NCBI RefSeq assembly: GCF_900163785.1
Contig: NZ_FUKN01000014.1
Span: forward strand, 558,001-622,000
Length of the DNA: 64,000 bases
Direction: 5' to 3'
DNA from: Psychrobacter sp. JB385
Lineage (GTDB): Bacteria > Pseudomonadota > Gammaproteobacteria > Pseudomonadales > Moraxellaceae
Position numbers and translations under genes: made by a program. The notes beneath the pieces are model-generated. The model saw nothing but the letters and a program-made list of their open reading frames with translations, made no database searches and was not told the DNA's origin. Numbering within the stretch: position 1 is the stretch's first letter; each line of letters begins with the position of its first letter. This document shows, piece after piece, positions 31,081 through 41,700 of this stretch.

Positions 31081-33540
31081 ATGGCAAAAAGCGACGCAGA
31101 TGAGATAAAGGTCACAGCGATATCTACTTCTGATAATGCAACGCTTTTGTCATCACCTAAGCATTCGGTACCCAAACGCCTAGCAGTCATTGGTAAAGGC
31201 ATGAGTCGTAACAATCAATTGCTATCTCAGGTACTGCAAGCGGATATCCAGCGATGGTATCCGTGGTCAAGTTTACAGCAAAAAATATCGCATGCTCCAA
31301 CGAAAAACCCCAATGCTTTTATTGGTTGGGGCCATAAAAAAAGCTATCAGCGAGCCAATAAGACTGCTGTTAAGCACAATTTGGCTACTTTGAGTATTGA
31401 AGATGGTTTTTTGCGCTCGTTAGATTCAGGGATTGGCAGCCGTCATGGATTGAGTGTGGTTGTCGATGATGTGGGGATTTATTTTGATTTGACAAAAACC
31501 TCACACCTAGAGCGACTTATCATTAGCCGTACTACAAGCGATGCCAACTCTGAGCAACGTGCACAAGATGCTCAGCAGTTGATGTCTCGTATATGTAACG
31601 AGAGATTGAGTAAATACAATGCAGTCATGGATTGTCCATCATTAAATGAATGGGTCGATGAACAACATCCCAGTACGCTAAAAAACACTTCCAAATCCCA
31701 TGTCTTACTCATTGATCAAGTGGCAGGTGATGCTTCTGTTCAAGGAGCTGGTGCAAATAAAGGCCAGTTTAGACGCATGTTAAAAGCCGCTTGTCGCAAT
31801 CATCCGAATGCGCATATTTGGATAAAAGCCCATCCTGCCGCAAAAACTGGCTATCTGACCAACTTAAAACTGCCCAAAAACGTTCGAATTTTAAGCCAAG
31901 CGCTCAATCCAATAGCATTATTAGCCCAGGTAGATCATGTCTATACGGTCAGCTCGCATATGGGCTTTGAAGCATTGATGCTTGGTAAAACCGTACATTG
32001 CTTTGGTGTCAATTGGTACAGCGGTTGGGGGCTAACCGATGATAAGGGCGCACCAAAACGTTTGCTAAAAACCGTACAGCAGCGCCGTCAAAATATTGCA
32101 AAAACATTGTTAGATAAGAAAACATTATCAAACTCAGCAGTATTCTCCTTATTACCGACCAATAAGGTTCATACAACATTAGAAACCTTATTTTATAGCG
32201 TTTATATCGACTATAGCCGATACGTTGATCCAGCCACGAGGCAGGCCTGTGACATTGAAACTGCGATTGAGTGGCTGGTCACCAATCGTCATTGGCAGTC
32301 TTGCCTTGACAGTCATTTGACCATATTTGAGTTCAGTCGTTGGAAGATTCCGTTTGTCAAAGCTTTTGTTGATCTACCGCGCACAACCTTATTTATTAAA
32401 CCCAAACCCCGTCTAAAAAACCTATTGCATCCAGATCATCTCCGAGTCAATTATGAACAGCCGCTGTTAGTCTGGGGCTTAGCCAAACGTCAGAAATTAC
32501 AAGAAAAGCTACAAAGTAAGGGTATCAGTCCGCCTACTATTTACTGCATGGAAGATGGATTTATCCGCTCAAATGGCTTAGGTGCGACGTTATTGGCGCC
32601 CTTGTCAGTTGTGATTGATAAACAAGGCATCTACTATGATGCGACCCAACCATCAGATTTAGAAAGCTTACTGCGTCAATGTAAGCCATTAACCTCGAAA
32701 CAAAAAACACGTGTCCAAGCACTACAAAGCAAACTATTAACTCAGCGAGTGAGTAAATACAATGTTGGTGCTAGTACCAATAATTTGCCCAATTCTTGGA
32801 TGCAAGAAGCCAAACTATCTGGAAAACGTCGTATTTTGATCATCGGTCAAGTAGAAGATGATTTGTCAGTACAGTATTGCGGGTCTGCTATAAAGACCAA
32901 TAGTGGCTTGATTGAGCGGATTTGTAAGGACAATCCTGATGCCTATCTAATCTATAAACCGCATCCCGATGTCGAAGCAGGGCTGCGCGCAGGTCAGGTC
33001 ACAGACGCTTGTTTGCGTCAGGTACAAGCAGTTGCGTATGATACGGCCATGCCTGACTGTTTGGAGTGCGTCGATGAGATTCATACCATCAGCTCATTGA
33101 CAGGTTTTGAGGCATTACTTCGAGGATTGGATGTGGTCTGTCATGGCTTACCTTTTTATGCAGGGTGGGGATTAACAACAGATGTTGATGCGCATCTAAC
33201 GCCAAAAGATAAGTATCTAAAAAGACGTACACGAGACACGGTGTTAACGCTTGAGCAGTTGCTGCATTGTGCCTTGATTTGCTACCCCTTGTACCGTCTG
33301 CCCAGTGGCTATGGTCTTTCACAAGTAGAACAAGTGATTGATTATTTATACCCGCTTGTAGATACGTCCAATGAATCCTTGCAATCGGAAAAAACCCATA
33401 ACAAAATACGTTCAGCCTCTTCACCCATATCGACTTTATCTGCTTCTATTCATCCTACGCAGATCAAACGTCTCGCGGCCACACGTTTTATGCAGCACCG
33501 CCATCGCTGGCAGCAGCGCCTACGCAAAATATCTCGTTAG
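31081..33540 (+). CDS. kpsC: Capsule beta-Kdo transferase KpsC
   Basis: A retaining beta-Kdo glycosyltransferase that builds the poly-Kdo linker on the lipid anchor of group 2 capsules. It has the double-domain plan: the N-terminal unit carries EDGFLRS (107-113) and HGLSVVVDD; the C-terminal unit carries EDGFIRS (491-497) and APLSVVID. Each unit also has a later SSHMGFEALMLGK or SSLTGFEALLRG motif. At 819 residues it is longer than the roughly 675 of E. coli KpsC. A basic, disordered C-terminal tail ends RHRWQQRLRKISR. It acts with the next gene, kpsS. Confidence 0.94.
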   Translation: MAKSDADEIKVTAISTSDNATLLSSPKHSVPKRLAVIGKGMSRNNQLLSQVLQADIQRWYPWSSLQQKISHAPTKNPNAFIGWGHKKSYQRANKTAVKHNLATLSIEDGFLRSLDSGIGSRHGLSVVVDDVGIYFDLTKTSHLERLIISRTTSDANSEQRAQDAQQLMSRICNERLSKYNAVMDCPSLNEWVDEQHPSTLKNTSKSHVLLIDQVAGDASVQGAGANKGQFRRMLKAACRNHPNAHIWIKAHPAAKTGYLTNLKLPKNVRILSQALNPIALLAQVDHVYTVSSHMGFEALMLGKTVHCFGVNWYSGWGLTDDKGAPKRLLKTVQQRRQNIAKTLLDKKTLSNSAVFSLLPTNKVHTTLETLFYSVYIDYSRYVDPATRQACDIETAIEWLVTNRHWQSCLDSHLTIFEFSRWKIPFVKAFVDLPRTTLFIKPKPRLKNLLHPDHLRVNYEQPLLVWGLAKRQKLQEKLQSKGISPPTIYCMEDGFIRSNGLGATLLAPLSVVIDKQGIYYDATQPSDLESLLRQCKPLTSKQKTRVQALQSKLLTQRVSKYNVGASTNNLPNSWMQEAKLSGKRRILIIGQVEDDLSVQYCGSAIKTNSGLIERICKDNPDAYLIYKPHPDVEAGLRAGQVTDACLRQVQAVAYDTAMPDCLECVDEIHTISSLTGFEALLRGLDVVCHGLPFYAGWGLTTDVDAHLTPKDKYLKRRTRDTVLTLEQLLHCALICYPLYRLPSGYGLSQVEQVIDYLYPLVDTSNESLQSEKTHNKIRSASSPISTLSASIHPTQIKRLAATRFMQHRHRWQQRLRKISR

Positions 33541-33671
33541 TTCGCTCTACCTAAGTGCTAGAAATCCATTGCGACAAGCAGGGGTTTTTTCGGTATAATC
33601 AACCACTTGGCATTTTTGTGCGTGCTCACAATTCAGAGCCACACTCTTTTTTATTCTTCAGTTAATGGTAA

Positions 33672-34919
33672 TTGATTCCTATGGCAGCTTCGATGTCTCA
33701 CTTGCTCACTCATCGACATGTTTTGCTGTTACAAGGAAAGATGGGCGGGTTTTTCAACCGTTTTTCAACGTTTTTACAAACCCAAGATATTAAAGTTAGC
33801 AAAATTAACTTTAATGCTGGTGATGCGTTCTTTTATCATCATCCCAATACGTATGAATATACAGACACGTTGGCGCAATTTTCTGCTTGGTTACAAGCTT
33901 TTATTGAAAAGCATGACATTGATGCCGTGGTGTGTTTTGGGGATTGTCGTCCGCACCATACACAAGCAGGCTGTGTGAGTGAGCAGTTAGGTATCTCGTT
34001 TTTTGTATTTGAAGAGGGGTATTTGCGTCCTGATTACATTACCTTGCAAGAATATGGGATTAATGGTTACTCGCGTTTGAATACTGCTGACATCAAGGCG
34101 CTCAAAAAAGCCAATGACCATCCTCTTTATACTCACAATCGTTTTTATCGTTTGAGCATTGCTGCAATTGTTTACTACATCGTTGCTTGGATATACAAAA
34201 GCCGTTATCCGCATTATTCGCATTATCGTGGTATGACCGCATGGCAAGAAGCCATCGCTTGGCTCAAAGCCCCTTGGCGTAAATTGCGAGGGTATTTCCC
34301 AGATAAAAAATTGCAAAACATGCTCACGACCCAAGAAGATGAAAATTATTTTCTCATCAGTTTACAAGTGCATAATGACTCTCAGATTACTCACCACAGT
34401 GATTATCGTGATGTGGTGCAGTTTATCGACGAGTCTATTGCCAGTTTTGCCAAGCATGCTGATCAAAAACAGCTGCTTGTCTTCAAGCATCATCCATTAG
34501 ATCGTGGACATCGGGACTATCGTGAGTTGGTGTCTAGCTTGTCAGAGCGCTACCAAGTAGGCAATCGCGTTTTTTATGGCTGTGATATGCATCTACCAAC
34601 GCTCATGAAGCATAGTATTGGCATGGTGACTATCAATAGTACGACAGGTCTACAATCGGTCTATCATAAAAAACCGACTAAGGTGATGGGGCGCGCCATT
34701 TATGATACGCCCAAACTCATAGATCAAAAGGCGCTCAAGGATTTTTGGCAACGACCTGAGAGCCCAGACAATGAGTTTTATCTGCGATTCCGTGAGTATT
34801 TGATCGAGCAAACCCAGCTTAACGGCGCCTTTTATGGTCGATCGCCATGGATGTATAAATACTTACAGCAAGCTGAAAATGACGCTATAGAGCTCTCTGA
34901 AACGAAGACACCCCATTAG
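33672..34919 (+). CDS. kpsS: Capsule beta-Kdo transferase KpsS
   Basis: It adds the first Kdo to phosphatidylglycerol to start the capsule linker, after which KpsC extends it. The 415-aa protein has an N-terminal MGGFFNRFSTFLQ segment, the FGDCRPHH and FVFEEGYLRPDYITLQ motifs, and a C-terminal FKHHPLDRG plus TINSTTGLQS pair, all typical of KpsS/LipB. It closes the operon; the capsule-specific sugar genes normally flanking this block are absent here. Confidence 0.94.
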   Translation: MIPMAASMSHLLTHRHVLLLQGKMGGFFNRFSTFLQTQDIKVSKINFNAGDAFFYHHPNTYEYTDTLAQFSAWLQAFIEKHDIDAVVCFGDCRPHHTQAGCVSEQLGISFFVFEEGYLRPDYITLQEYGINGYSRLNTADIKALKKANDHPLYTHNRFYRLSIAAIVYYIVAWIYKSRYPHYSHYRGMTAWQEAIAWLKAPWRKLRGYFPDKKLQNMLTTQEDENYFLISLQVHNDSQITHHSDYRDVVQFIDESIASFAKHADQKQLLVFKHHPLDRGHRDYRELVSSLSERYQVGNRVFYGCDMHLPTLMKHSIGMVTINSTTGLQSVYHKKPTKVMGRAIYDTPKLIDQKALKDFWQRPESPDNEFYLRFREYLIEQTQLNGAFYGRSPWMYKYLQQAENDAIELSETKTPH

Positions 34920-35131
34920 TTGATTGATCATCAATTGTGGCTAGCAGCCATCGCATGATAAATGAATCAGGCTTTGATAAAGGTCAGACTTTCTATCTTT
35001 ACTGTTTCTCGCTTGTCACTTCATCTGTTAATCACATCTCTCATAATAAAATCGCCTTACTTTGCAGTGGAAAACTGCTAGAATACCCGTTGGTTTTATT
35101 TTTCTATCACCCTTAATTTAGTAGGCGCTTT

Positions 35132-36931
35132 GTGACTGCATTAGCCAATATTCGTAACTTTTCAATCATTGCCCACATTGATCATGGTAAGTCGACGCTT
35201 GCCGATCGTTTTATTCAAATGTGCGGTGCCTTGCAAGATCGCGAGATGCAGGCGCAGGTGCTCGACTCCATGGATATTGAGCGTGAGCGCGGTATCACGA
35301 TCAAAGCGCAGTCGGTAACGCTATTTTATGATCACCCAAATGGTGAGCGTTATCAGCTCAACTTCATTGATACGCCAGGACACGTCGATTTTTCTTATGA
35401 AGTATCACGCTCACTAGCGGCTTGCGAAGGTGCCTTGCTGGTGGTTGATGCAGCACAAGGGGTGGAAGCGCAGTCGGTTGCCAACTGCTATACAGCAGTT
35501 GATCAGGGCTTAGAAGTCATGGCAGTACTCAATAAAATTGATTTGCCGCAAGTTGAACCTGAGCGCGTCATTCAAGAAATTGAAGACATCATTGGGATTG
35601 ATGCTGTAGACGCACCCCGAGTATCGGCCAAATCTGGTTTGGGCGTTGATAAACTCTTAGAAGCCTTGGTTGAGTTCATTCCAGCACCAACAGGTGACCG
35701 CGAAGCACCGCTGCAAGCGCTGATCATTGATTCTTGGTTTGACAGCTATTTGGGCGTGGTCTCTTTGGTACGTGTACGTCAAGGAACCGTCAGAAAAGGC
35801 GATAAAATTTATATCAAATCGACCAAAGAGGCGCATCCAGTCAGTTCTATCGGTGTCTTTACACCAAAACCTTTAGATACAGGGGTTTTAGAGGCGGGTG
35901 AAGTTGGTTTTATTATCGCGGGTATTAAAGACATTGCTGGGGCACCAGTTGGGGATACAATCACGCATTCTAAAACGCCTGATGTTGAGCGTATTCCGGG
36001 TTTTAAACAGATTACTCCGCAAGTATACGCTGGCATGTTCCCAGTCGATTCTAATGACTTTGAAAAGTTCCGTGAAGCGCTACAGAAACTACAGATCAAC
36101 GATGCGTCACTATTTTTTGAACCAGATACGTCTGATGCATTGGGTTTTGGTTTCCGCTGCGGTTTCCTAGGTATGCTGCACATGGAGATTATCCAAGAGC
36201 GCCTAGAGCGCGAGTATGATTTGGATTTGATTACCACGGCACCGTCAGTTATCTATGAGATTGAAAAGAAAAACGGCGAGGTGATTCATATTGACAACCC
36301 GTCGAGATTGCCTGAGCCGAACAATATAGAAGAATTCCGTGAACCAATTGCGCGTTGTCAGATTTTAGTGCCACAAGATTACTTGGGCAATGTCATGACG
36401 TTATGTATTGAGCGCCGCGGTGTACAAGTAGATATGCGCTTTATGGGTAAGCAAGTTCAGCTAGTTTTTGATATTCCGATGGGTGAGGTGGTCATGGATT
36501 TCTTTGACCGTCTAAAATCTGTCTCTCGTGGTTTTGCCTCGTTGGATTATAACTTTGAGCGTTATCAAGTTGACAGATTGGTCAAAGTCGATGTACTCAT
36601 CAATGGTGATAAGGTCGATGCATTGGCAATGATTGTTCATCAGGATCAAGCACGTTTTCGTGGCAACCAGTTAGTCATTAAAATGAAAGAGCTGATTCCA
36701 CGTCAGATGTTTGATGTGGCGATTCAAGCCGCCATTGGTAGTCAGATTATTGGTCGCAGTACGGTAAAAGCCATGCGTAAAGACGTACTGGCCAAGTGTT
36801 ATGGCGGTGATGTGTCACGTAAGAAAAAACTGCTGTCTAAACAAAAAGCAGGTAAGAAACGTATGAAGCAAGTGGGTAATGTAGAAATACCACAAGAGGC
36901 GTTCTTAGCCGTGCTAAAAGCAGACAGTTAG
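35132..36931 (+). CDS. lepA: Elongation factor 4 (LepA)
   Basis: A ribosome-associated GTPase that affects translation initiation and elongation. G1 is AHIDHGKST (about 14-22), G3 DTPGH, and G4 NKID; domains II, III, V and the LepA C-terminal domain ([20 protein letters not shown]) follow. At 599 residues its length is normal. The start codon is GTG at 35132, and no good Shine-Dalgarno sequence is visible. A TAGAAT box at about 35080 is a possible -10. It precedes lepB, as in most gammaproteobacteria. Confidence 0.97.
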   Translation: MTALANIRNFSIIAHIDHGKSTLADRFIQMCGALQDREMQAQVLDSMDIERERGITIKAQSVTLFYDHPNGERYQLNFIDTPGHVDFSYEVSRSLAACEGALLVVDAAQGVEAQSVANCYTAVDQGLEVMAVLNKIDLPQVEPERVIQEIEDIIGIDAVDAPRVSAKSGLGVDKLLEALVEFIPAPTGDREAPLQALIIDSWFDSYLGVVSLVRVRQGTVRKGDKIYIKSTKEAHPVSSIGVFTPKPLDTGVLEAGEVGFIIAGIKDIAGAPVGDTITHSKTPDVERIPGFKQITPQVYAGMFPVDSNDFEKFREALQKLQINDASLFFEPDTSDALGFGFRCGFLGMLHMEIIQERLEREYDLDLITTAPSVIYEIEKKNGEVIHIDNPSRLPEPNNIEEFREPIARCQILVPQDYLGNVMTLCIERRGVQVDMRFMGKQVQLVFDIPMGEVVMDFFDRLKSVSRGFASLDYNFERYQVDRLVKVDVLINGDKVDALAMIVHQDQARFRGNQLVIKMKELIPRQMFDVAIQAAIGSQIIGRSTVKAMRKDVLAKCYGGDVSRKKKLLSKQKAGKKRMKQVGNVEIPQEAFLAVLKADS

Positions 36932-37054
36932 AGCGTAAAATCTGATAGCCAGTCGCAAAAATTTCTTTTATCTGATGTTTGCAGTTTGTGTCAAATATAG
37001 TGGGTCTTATCGTTAAAGCAGCAGAGCAAGCTGTTCATTAATAGGCAATTTGGT

Positions 37055-37957
37055 ATGGATTTTGATTTTAATTTAATTTTAGTGCCGTTGACGATAGGCT
37101 TGGGTATTATTTGGCTATTGGATAAATTGGCGCTTAAGCAGCGTAAAACACGTGGACATGGCAAAGAAAGCTTATTGGTACGCTGGGCTTATGATTTCTT
37201 CCCTGTATTGGCAGTGGTATTGATAGTACGCTCGTTTTTGATCGAGCCTTTTAATATTCCCTCCTCCTCTATGGTGCCAACGTTGTATACGGGTGATTTT
37301 ATTGCTGTCAATAAGTATGCCTACGGCGTGCGATTACCGCTAACTTATAATAAAGTGTTAGATACGGGTGAGCCTGAGCATGGGGACGTGGCGGTATTTC
37401 GTTATCCTGAAAATCCGAGTATTTATTATATCAAGCGCGTTATTGGTTTACCGGGTGATACCGTCAGCTACAACCAAGGCATTTTGTCAATTAATGATGT
37501 ACCTGTTGAAACCAAGCCCGTAGATTTTGCGGCAAATGCTGAGTTGACGTCACAGTTGTATTTGCCAGGCCAAGAAGGTCCAGGCCAAGTGCTGACAGAA
37601 GAAAGTGCGGCTACCATGGGTCAACAAGAAGAAGGCGTGGCGCAGTATTTTCAAGAAACACAAGGTGAGAATACACATCTGGTACGTTATCTAAATGGTA
37701 TGAATAGTGCTCAGTATGCGCCTTTTTTACAGCAACAGTCGCCAGAAGTGGTAAGCTCAGAGGGGACAGAGTGGCGCATCAAAGTGCCAGAAGGCCATTA
37801 TTTTGTTATGGGTGACAACCGTGATCGCAGTGCAGATGGCAGGTTCTGGGGCTTTGTGCCTGACGAGAATTTGGCGGGTAAAGCCGTTTATATCTGGATG
37901 CATAAACCACCAGGGTTAAACTTACCAACCTTTGAACGCAATGGGTCGATCAATTAA
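37055..37957 (+). CDS. lepB: Signal peptidase I (LepB)
   Basis: It cleaves signal peptides at the outer face of the inner membrane. Two N-terminal spans occupy about 5-24 and 47-63. The Ser/Lys dyad is S72 in IPSSSMVPTL and K127 in YYIKRVIGLPGD; the GDNRDRSADGRFWG box lies near the C terminus. The length of 300 fits the family. A glutamine- and glutamate-rich loop (about 170-215) is an expanded, variable segment. It lies between lepA and DUF4845 and rnc, the usual operon order. Confidence 0.96.
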   Translation: MDFDFNLILVPLTIGLGIIWLLDKLALKQRKTRGHGKESLLVRWAYDFFPVLAVVLIVRSFLIEPFNIPSSSMVPTLYTGDFIAVNKYAYGVRLPLTYNKVLDTGEPEHGDVAVFRYPENPSIYYIKRVIGLPGDTVSYNQGILSINDVPVETKPVDFAANAELTSQLYLPGQEGPGQVLTEESAATMGQQEEGVAQYFQETQGENTHLVRYLNGMNSAQYAPFLQQQSPEVVSSEGTEWRIKVPEGHYFVMGDNRDRSADGRFWGFVPDENLAGKAVYIWMHKPPGLNLPTFERNGSIN

Positions 37958-38103
37958 TGAGTGCAAGAGTCTCTATTGTTTGATTTACCAGTAATATTTT
38001 TATGCTAATATTATGACTATTTAATGAATAACTACTTTTAGTATTCAGATTTTTTAAACAAACGTTAGTATAAATGGTTATTGACCAGTAGAGGGCTAGG
38101 GTA

Positions 38104-38496
38104 ATGCAACAGTTATCTGGATTGACGACGCAGCGCGGTGCAAGTGTGACAAGCATTGTTTTGACTATTATCCTTTTAGGCGTTGCGGTCAAACTGATGG
38201 TTGCGATCATACCCGCTCAAATTGGTGACTATCAATTAACAAAAACGTTAAGCACTCAGCTTAGAGAAGCAAATAATAACAACGAGACCACCAAGCAATT
38301 TATCGAGCGTGTGGATAAACAGCTGTCTATCAACGCTGACTATGACACCAAGGCTGAAGATGTTATTACCTTCACTGATAAAAAAGCAGGGCAATTGGCC
38401 ATCCGTAAGCAATATGCTGTGACCAATAACTTTTTCGGTAATGTCGATATCCTCAATCGCTTCGAAGGCGATATTGATATGGCAACCACCAAATAG
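38104..38496 (+). CDS. DUF4845 membrane-anchored protein
   Basis: A 130-aa protein with one N-terminal span (about residues 13-38) preceded by LTTQRGAS, then a periplasmic domain with short helices (TKQFIERVDKQLSIN) and strands. It matches the DUF4845 family, which is found between lepB and rnc in many gammaproteobacteria; its role is unknown. AGGG lies just upstream. Confidence 0.88.
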   Translation: MQQLSGLTTQRGASVTSIVLTIILLGVAVKLMVAIIPAQIGDYQLTKTLSTQLREANNNNETTKQFIERVDKQLSINADYDTKAEDVITFTDKKAGQLAIRKQYAVTNNFFGNVDILNRFEGDIDMATTK

Positions 38497-38609
38497 CTCA
38501 ATCGTTTTTTAACTTTCTCAATAAGACTTAAATCTCCTTTATAGAATCAATCATTAGATAGTAGTATTTACTCAATCAGTAACACAGAAGGGATAACCAT
38601 AAGCCACGC

Positions 38610-39407
38610 ATGAAACCAACTTCGCAACATTCCCAAGCGGTTCCTATTCCCCAAAAAAATAGCACGTCTGTCGATACGCTTGTTGTTAGCTCAGAATTTA
38701 TTCAACGGTTAGCGGTATTAACGCGTAAGTTGGGTTATGTCTTCAATGATTTGAGTCTTCCCAAACTTGCCTTAACGCATCGATCGTTTGATAGCAAAAA
38801 AAACTACGAGCGTTTAGAGTTTTTGGGCGATGCACTTTTAGGAATGATCGTAGGAGAAGCTTTATATCACCGTTATCCCGGTCAGAATGAAGGGCGCCTA
38901 ACGCGTATGCGTGCGACTTTGGTACGCCAAGAGTCATTAGTAATTATTGCCCAAAATTTAGAGCTTTCTAATCATCTGATACTGGGTGTCGGAGAGCGTA
39001 AGGGTGGCGGTCGTAACCGTGCTTCTATACTCGCGGATGCAGTAGAGTCTTTGATTGGCGCTATCTATCTAGACAGTCAAGATATGGATATCACGCGTAA
39101 TTGTGTGCTTTCTTGGTATGGCGATTTGATTGATAGTGTGAATGATCAAAAAGCGTTAAAAGATGCCAAGAGTCGTCTGCAAGAATGGCTACAGTCTAAG
39201 CAGTTTGATTTGCCAACTTATGAGCTAATGGAAACTCGAGGCAATGCGCCAAATCAAATCTTTGTTGTGCGTTGTCATGTGAATATTCACAATTGTGCTG
39301 ATATTACAGAGTCTGGTGAAAGCCGCCGCATCGCTGAACAAAAAGCGGCAGAGCTTATGATCAATCAATTGCATAAATTACCAAACTCAGCCAAGAAGCG
39401 TTCGTAG
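38610..39407 (+). CDS. rnc: Ribonuclease III
   Basis: A double-strand RNA endonuclease that processes rRNA precursors and structured mRNAs. The catalytic signature ERLEFLGDALLG lies at about 69-80 and the second acidic helix DAVESLIGAIYLD at about 142-154. The dsRNA-binding domain spans about 185-255 (DAKSRLQEWLQ, then RRIAEQKAAELMI). At 265 residues it is longer than the roughly 226 of E. coli because of a polar N-terminal tail of about 30 residues. era follows after 195 nt. Confidence 0.96.
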   Translation: MKPTSQHSQAVPIPQKNSTSVDTLVVSSEFIQRLAVLTRKLGYVFNDLSLPKLALTHRSFDSKKNYERLEFLGDALLGMIVGEALYHRYPGQNEGRLTRMRATLVRQESLVIIAQNLELSNHLILGVGERKGGGRNRASILADAVESLIGAIYLDSQDMDITRNCVLSWYGDLIDSVNDQKALKDAKSRLQEWLQSKQFDLPTYELMETRGNAPNQIFVVRCHVNIHNCADITESGESRRIAEQKAAELMINQLHKLPNSAKKRS

Positions 39408-39602
39408 TTTTTATGAGATTTACTATAACTCTAAAATGACGATACCTTTTTTAAAAATTATTTTAACAAGTATTTACTCCGCTTATATGAGAGGCTGCTT
39501 GTTCTAAAACCTTATCTATTTTCCAGCTGATACTGGTCTCACTTTTGAGCGCTGACCTAACCATATTGCTTTCGGCTGGTTATGAACCCTATAGGATTAA
39601 CT

Positions 39603-40706
39603 ATGCACAATCATACTGATTTGCCACCAAACAATGAAGATAGTGCCAACGATATGACTGAAGATACACATATGACGCCAAAGCAAGTAGACCAAGACAG
39701 TGCTGATACTATGAACGAAGATTTTGCGTCAGAGAATGACATGGCGATTGAAGAGTTCTTTGCGCCAAGCAGTCATACGCGTATTGCGGACAATTTTAAG
39801 GCTGGTTATGTCGCTATCGTTGGACGTCCAAACGTTGGCAAATCAACCTTGATGAATCATTTATTGGGCCAGAAACTGTCCATTACTTCACGTAAACCGC
39901 AAACCACCCGTCACCGCATTCATGGCATTTTATCCAATCATGAGATGCAGGCTGTGTTTGTTGATACACCAGGTATTCATCGCAATGAAGTGCGTGCTAT
40001 CAATGAGCGTATGAATAAAGCGGCTGTATCTGCATTGGTAGACGTTGATTTGGTGCTGTTTGTGGTTGACTCGGATCAATGGCGCGACGATGATTTATTG
40101 ACACTACAAAAGCTTGGCGATACAGACTTGACCGTGGTACTAGTGATTAATAAGTCAGATACGTTAAAAGACAAAGGCAGTGTGTTGCCACTTATCGAAA
40201 CGTTCAATGACAGCTTTGACTTTGCCGACATCGTGCCAGTCTCAGCGCTAAAAAATCAAAACTTAGATCGCTTGCAAGAAGTGATTGCGTCTCATCTGCC
40301 AGTGGCTGACCCTATTTATGATACAGAGCAAATTACTGACCGCTCAGAACGGTTTCTAGCCAGTGAAATCATTCGCGAAAAGATCATGCGTAGTGCGGGT
40401 GATGAAGTGCCTTATGATTTAACCGTGCAGATTGATGCTTTTAAAGATGAACCCGCTCATGTCGATCCAAAGACTGGTCGCCCACGTAAAGCTTGTACTT
40501 TTATTGATGCTACTATCTATGTAGAACGTGGAGGTCAAAAAGCCATTATCATTGGTGATAAAGGTCAGCGTATCAAACAAGTTGGTATGGATGCTCGTAA
40601 AGACATGGAACAACTTTTTGATAAAAAAATCATGCTAACGCTTTGGGTAAAAGTGAAGCGTGGTTGGTCTGATGACGAGCGCGCGTTGACAAGTCTTGGC
40701 TATTGA
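39603..40706 (+). CDS. era: GTPase Era
   Basis: A ribosome-assembly GTPase that binds the 3' end of 16S rRNA. G1 is GRPNVGKST, G2 lies in KPQTTRHRI, G3 is DTPGIH and G4 is NKSD. The C-terminal KH domain contains the GxxG-type GDKGQRIKQVG. The start at 39603 has TAGGA in front of it; ATG 39582 would add seven residues but has no ribosome site. An acidic N-terminal extension of about 60 residues, rich in D, E and M, is unlike most Era proteins, which start close to the G domain. Confidence 0.95.
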   Translation: MHNHTDLPPNNEDSANDMTEDTHMTPKQVDQDSADTMNEDFASENDMAIEEFFAPSSHTRIADNFKAGYVAIVGRPNVGKSTLMNHLLGQKLSITSRKPQTTRHRIHGILSNHEMQAVFVDTPGIHRNEVRAINERMNKAAVSALVDVDLVLFVVDSDQWRDDDLLTLQKLGDTDLTVVLVINKSDTLKDKGSVLPLIETFNDSFDFADIVPVSALKNQNLDRLQEVIASHLPVADPIYDTEQITDRSERFLASEIIREKIMRSAGDEVPYDLTVQIDAFKDEPAHVDPKTGRPRKACTFIDATIYVERGGQKAIIIGDKGQRIKQVGMDARKDMEQLFDKKIMLTLWVKVKRGWSDDERALTSLGY

Positions 40707-40776
40707 TAAAGCAGTCATAACAGCCTTGCGTCAGTCAATGCAAAACTCGCAAGGCTCAATGCTGAGGTAATCAGAA

Positions 40777-41547
40777 ATGCGTAATGAAGCGTTAGTCGGC
40801 TATTTATTACATCAGCGCCCGTATCAAGAAAAGCGCGCCTTATATTATTTGTTTTCTCAGCAGTATGGCGTAATCCATGGAGTTGGGAAAAAAGGCGCGC
40901 CACTATTTATGCCTTTGCAGCTTTTTGCTACTGGCAAGCGTGATCTAAAAACATTCAGTCAAATCGGTATTGCATCGAATAGTCCTTCTCAAGTCAAAAC
41001 AACGATAGAGGAAGAGGCTGTTATCAGCTCATTGCCCTACGAAAACATCACTGGTCAACATCAATATTCGGCATTGTATTTAAATGAAATACTATGGCGA
41101 CTGTTGCCAACCGAAGACCCAATGCCAGTATTGTGGCAGCATTATCAAAACAGCTTACAGCAACTCAGACAGCCTCTGAGTGCTAATGAGCTGCGTTTGT
41201 GTCTGCGTCAGTTCGAACAGCACTTATTTAATGAATTGGGCTTTACCTTGGCGTTGACTCATGATAGCGTCCAAAACCCTATTGACGCCGACAGTTCTTA
41301 TCGATTTTTGCCTGATGTGGGCTTAATGCCTGTTTTAACAAATGCGGCGCAATCTGAAAATTTAGAGAGTTCGACAAGCCAAAGCATTTTTGTAGGCAGG
41401 GATATCATAGCGATGGCGCAATTGGGCATTACTGAAACCACACTTAATCAATGGTCAAAACTACACCGTTATCTGATTGATCATTTGCTGGACTATCAGC
41501 CACTACAAAGCCGTTTGTTATGGCAACAGCAGCAGCGTTATCAGTAA
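40777..41547 (+). CDS. recO: DNA repair protein RecO
   Basis: A mediator of the RecFOR pathway that loads RecA onto single-strand-binding-protein-covered DNA. The N-terminal OB fold (about 5-80) carries EALVGYLLHQRPYQEKRALY and the typical GKKGAP segment; the helical C-terminal domain follows (LRQFEQHLFNELGFTLAL). The length of 256 fits. era-recO-pdxJ is a conserved order. A GAGG ribosome site lies upstream. Confidence 0.93.
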   Translation: MRNEALVGYLLHQRPYQEKRALYYLFSQQYGVIHGVGKKGAPLFMPLQLFATGKRDLKTFSQIGIASNSPSQVKTTIEEEAVISSLPYENITGQHQYSALYLNEILWRLLPTEDPMPVLWQHYQNSLQQLRQPLSANELRLCLRQFEQHLFNELGFTLALTHDSVQNPIDADSSYRFLPDVGLMPVLTNAAQSENLESSTSQSIFVGRDIIAMAQLGITETTLNQWSKLHRYLIDHLLDYQPLQSRLLWQQQQRYQ

Positions 41548-41700
41548 GAATTTTATTATTGCCAACCTCGCATATACTTCAAAATAAAAACAGTGGTAGT
41601 AGAGCAGCTCTTAGCTTCTTCTAAATATAAAGCTTACTGAAAATTTTATACCAGTAAAAATTACTTATAAGCCAACTGGGCATCATCAAAAGGATTTCTT

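Noticed and set aside
26299..34919. Capsule genes as a genomic island integrated at tRNA-Met
   Set aside because: No duplicate of the tRNA 3' end was found near the far end (34.9-35.1 kb), no integrase is present, and base composition is like that of the core genes.
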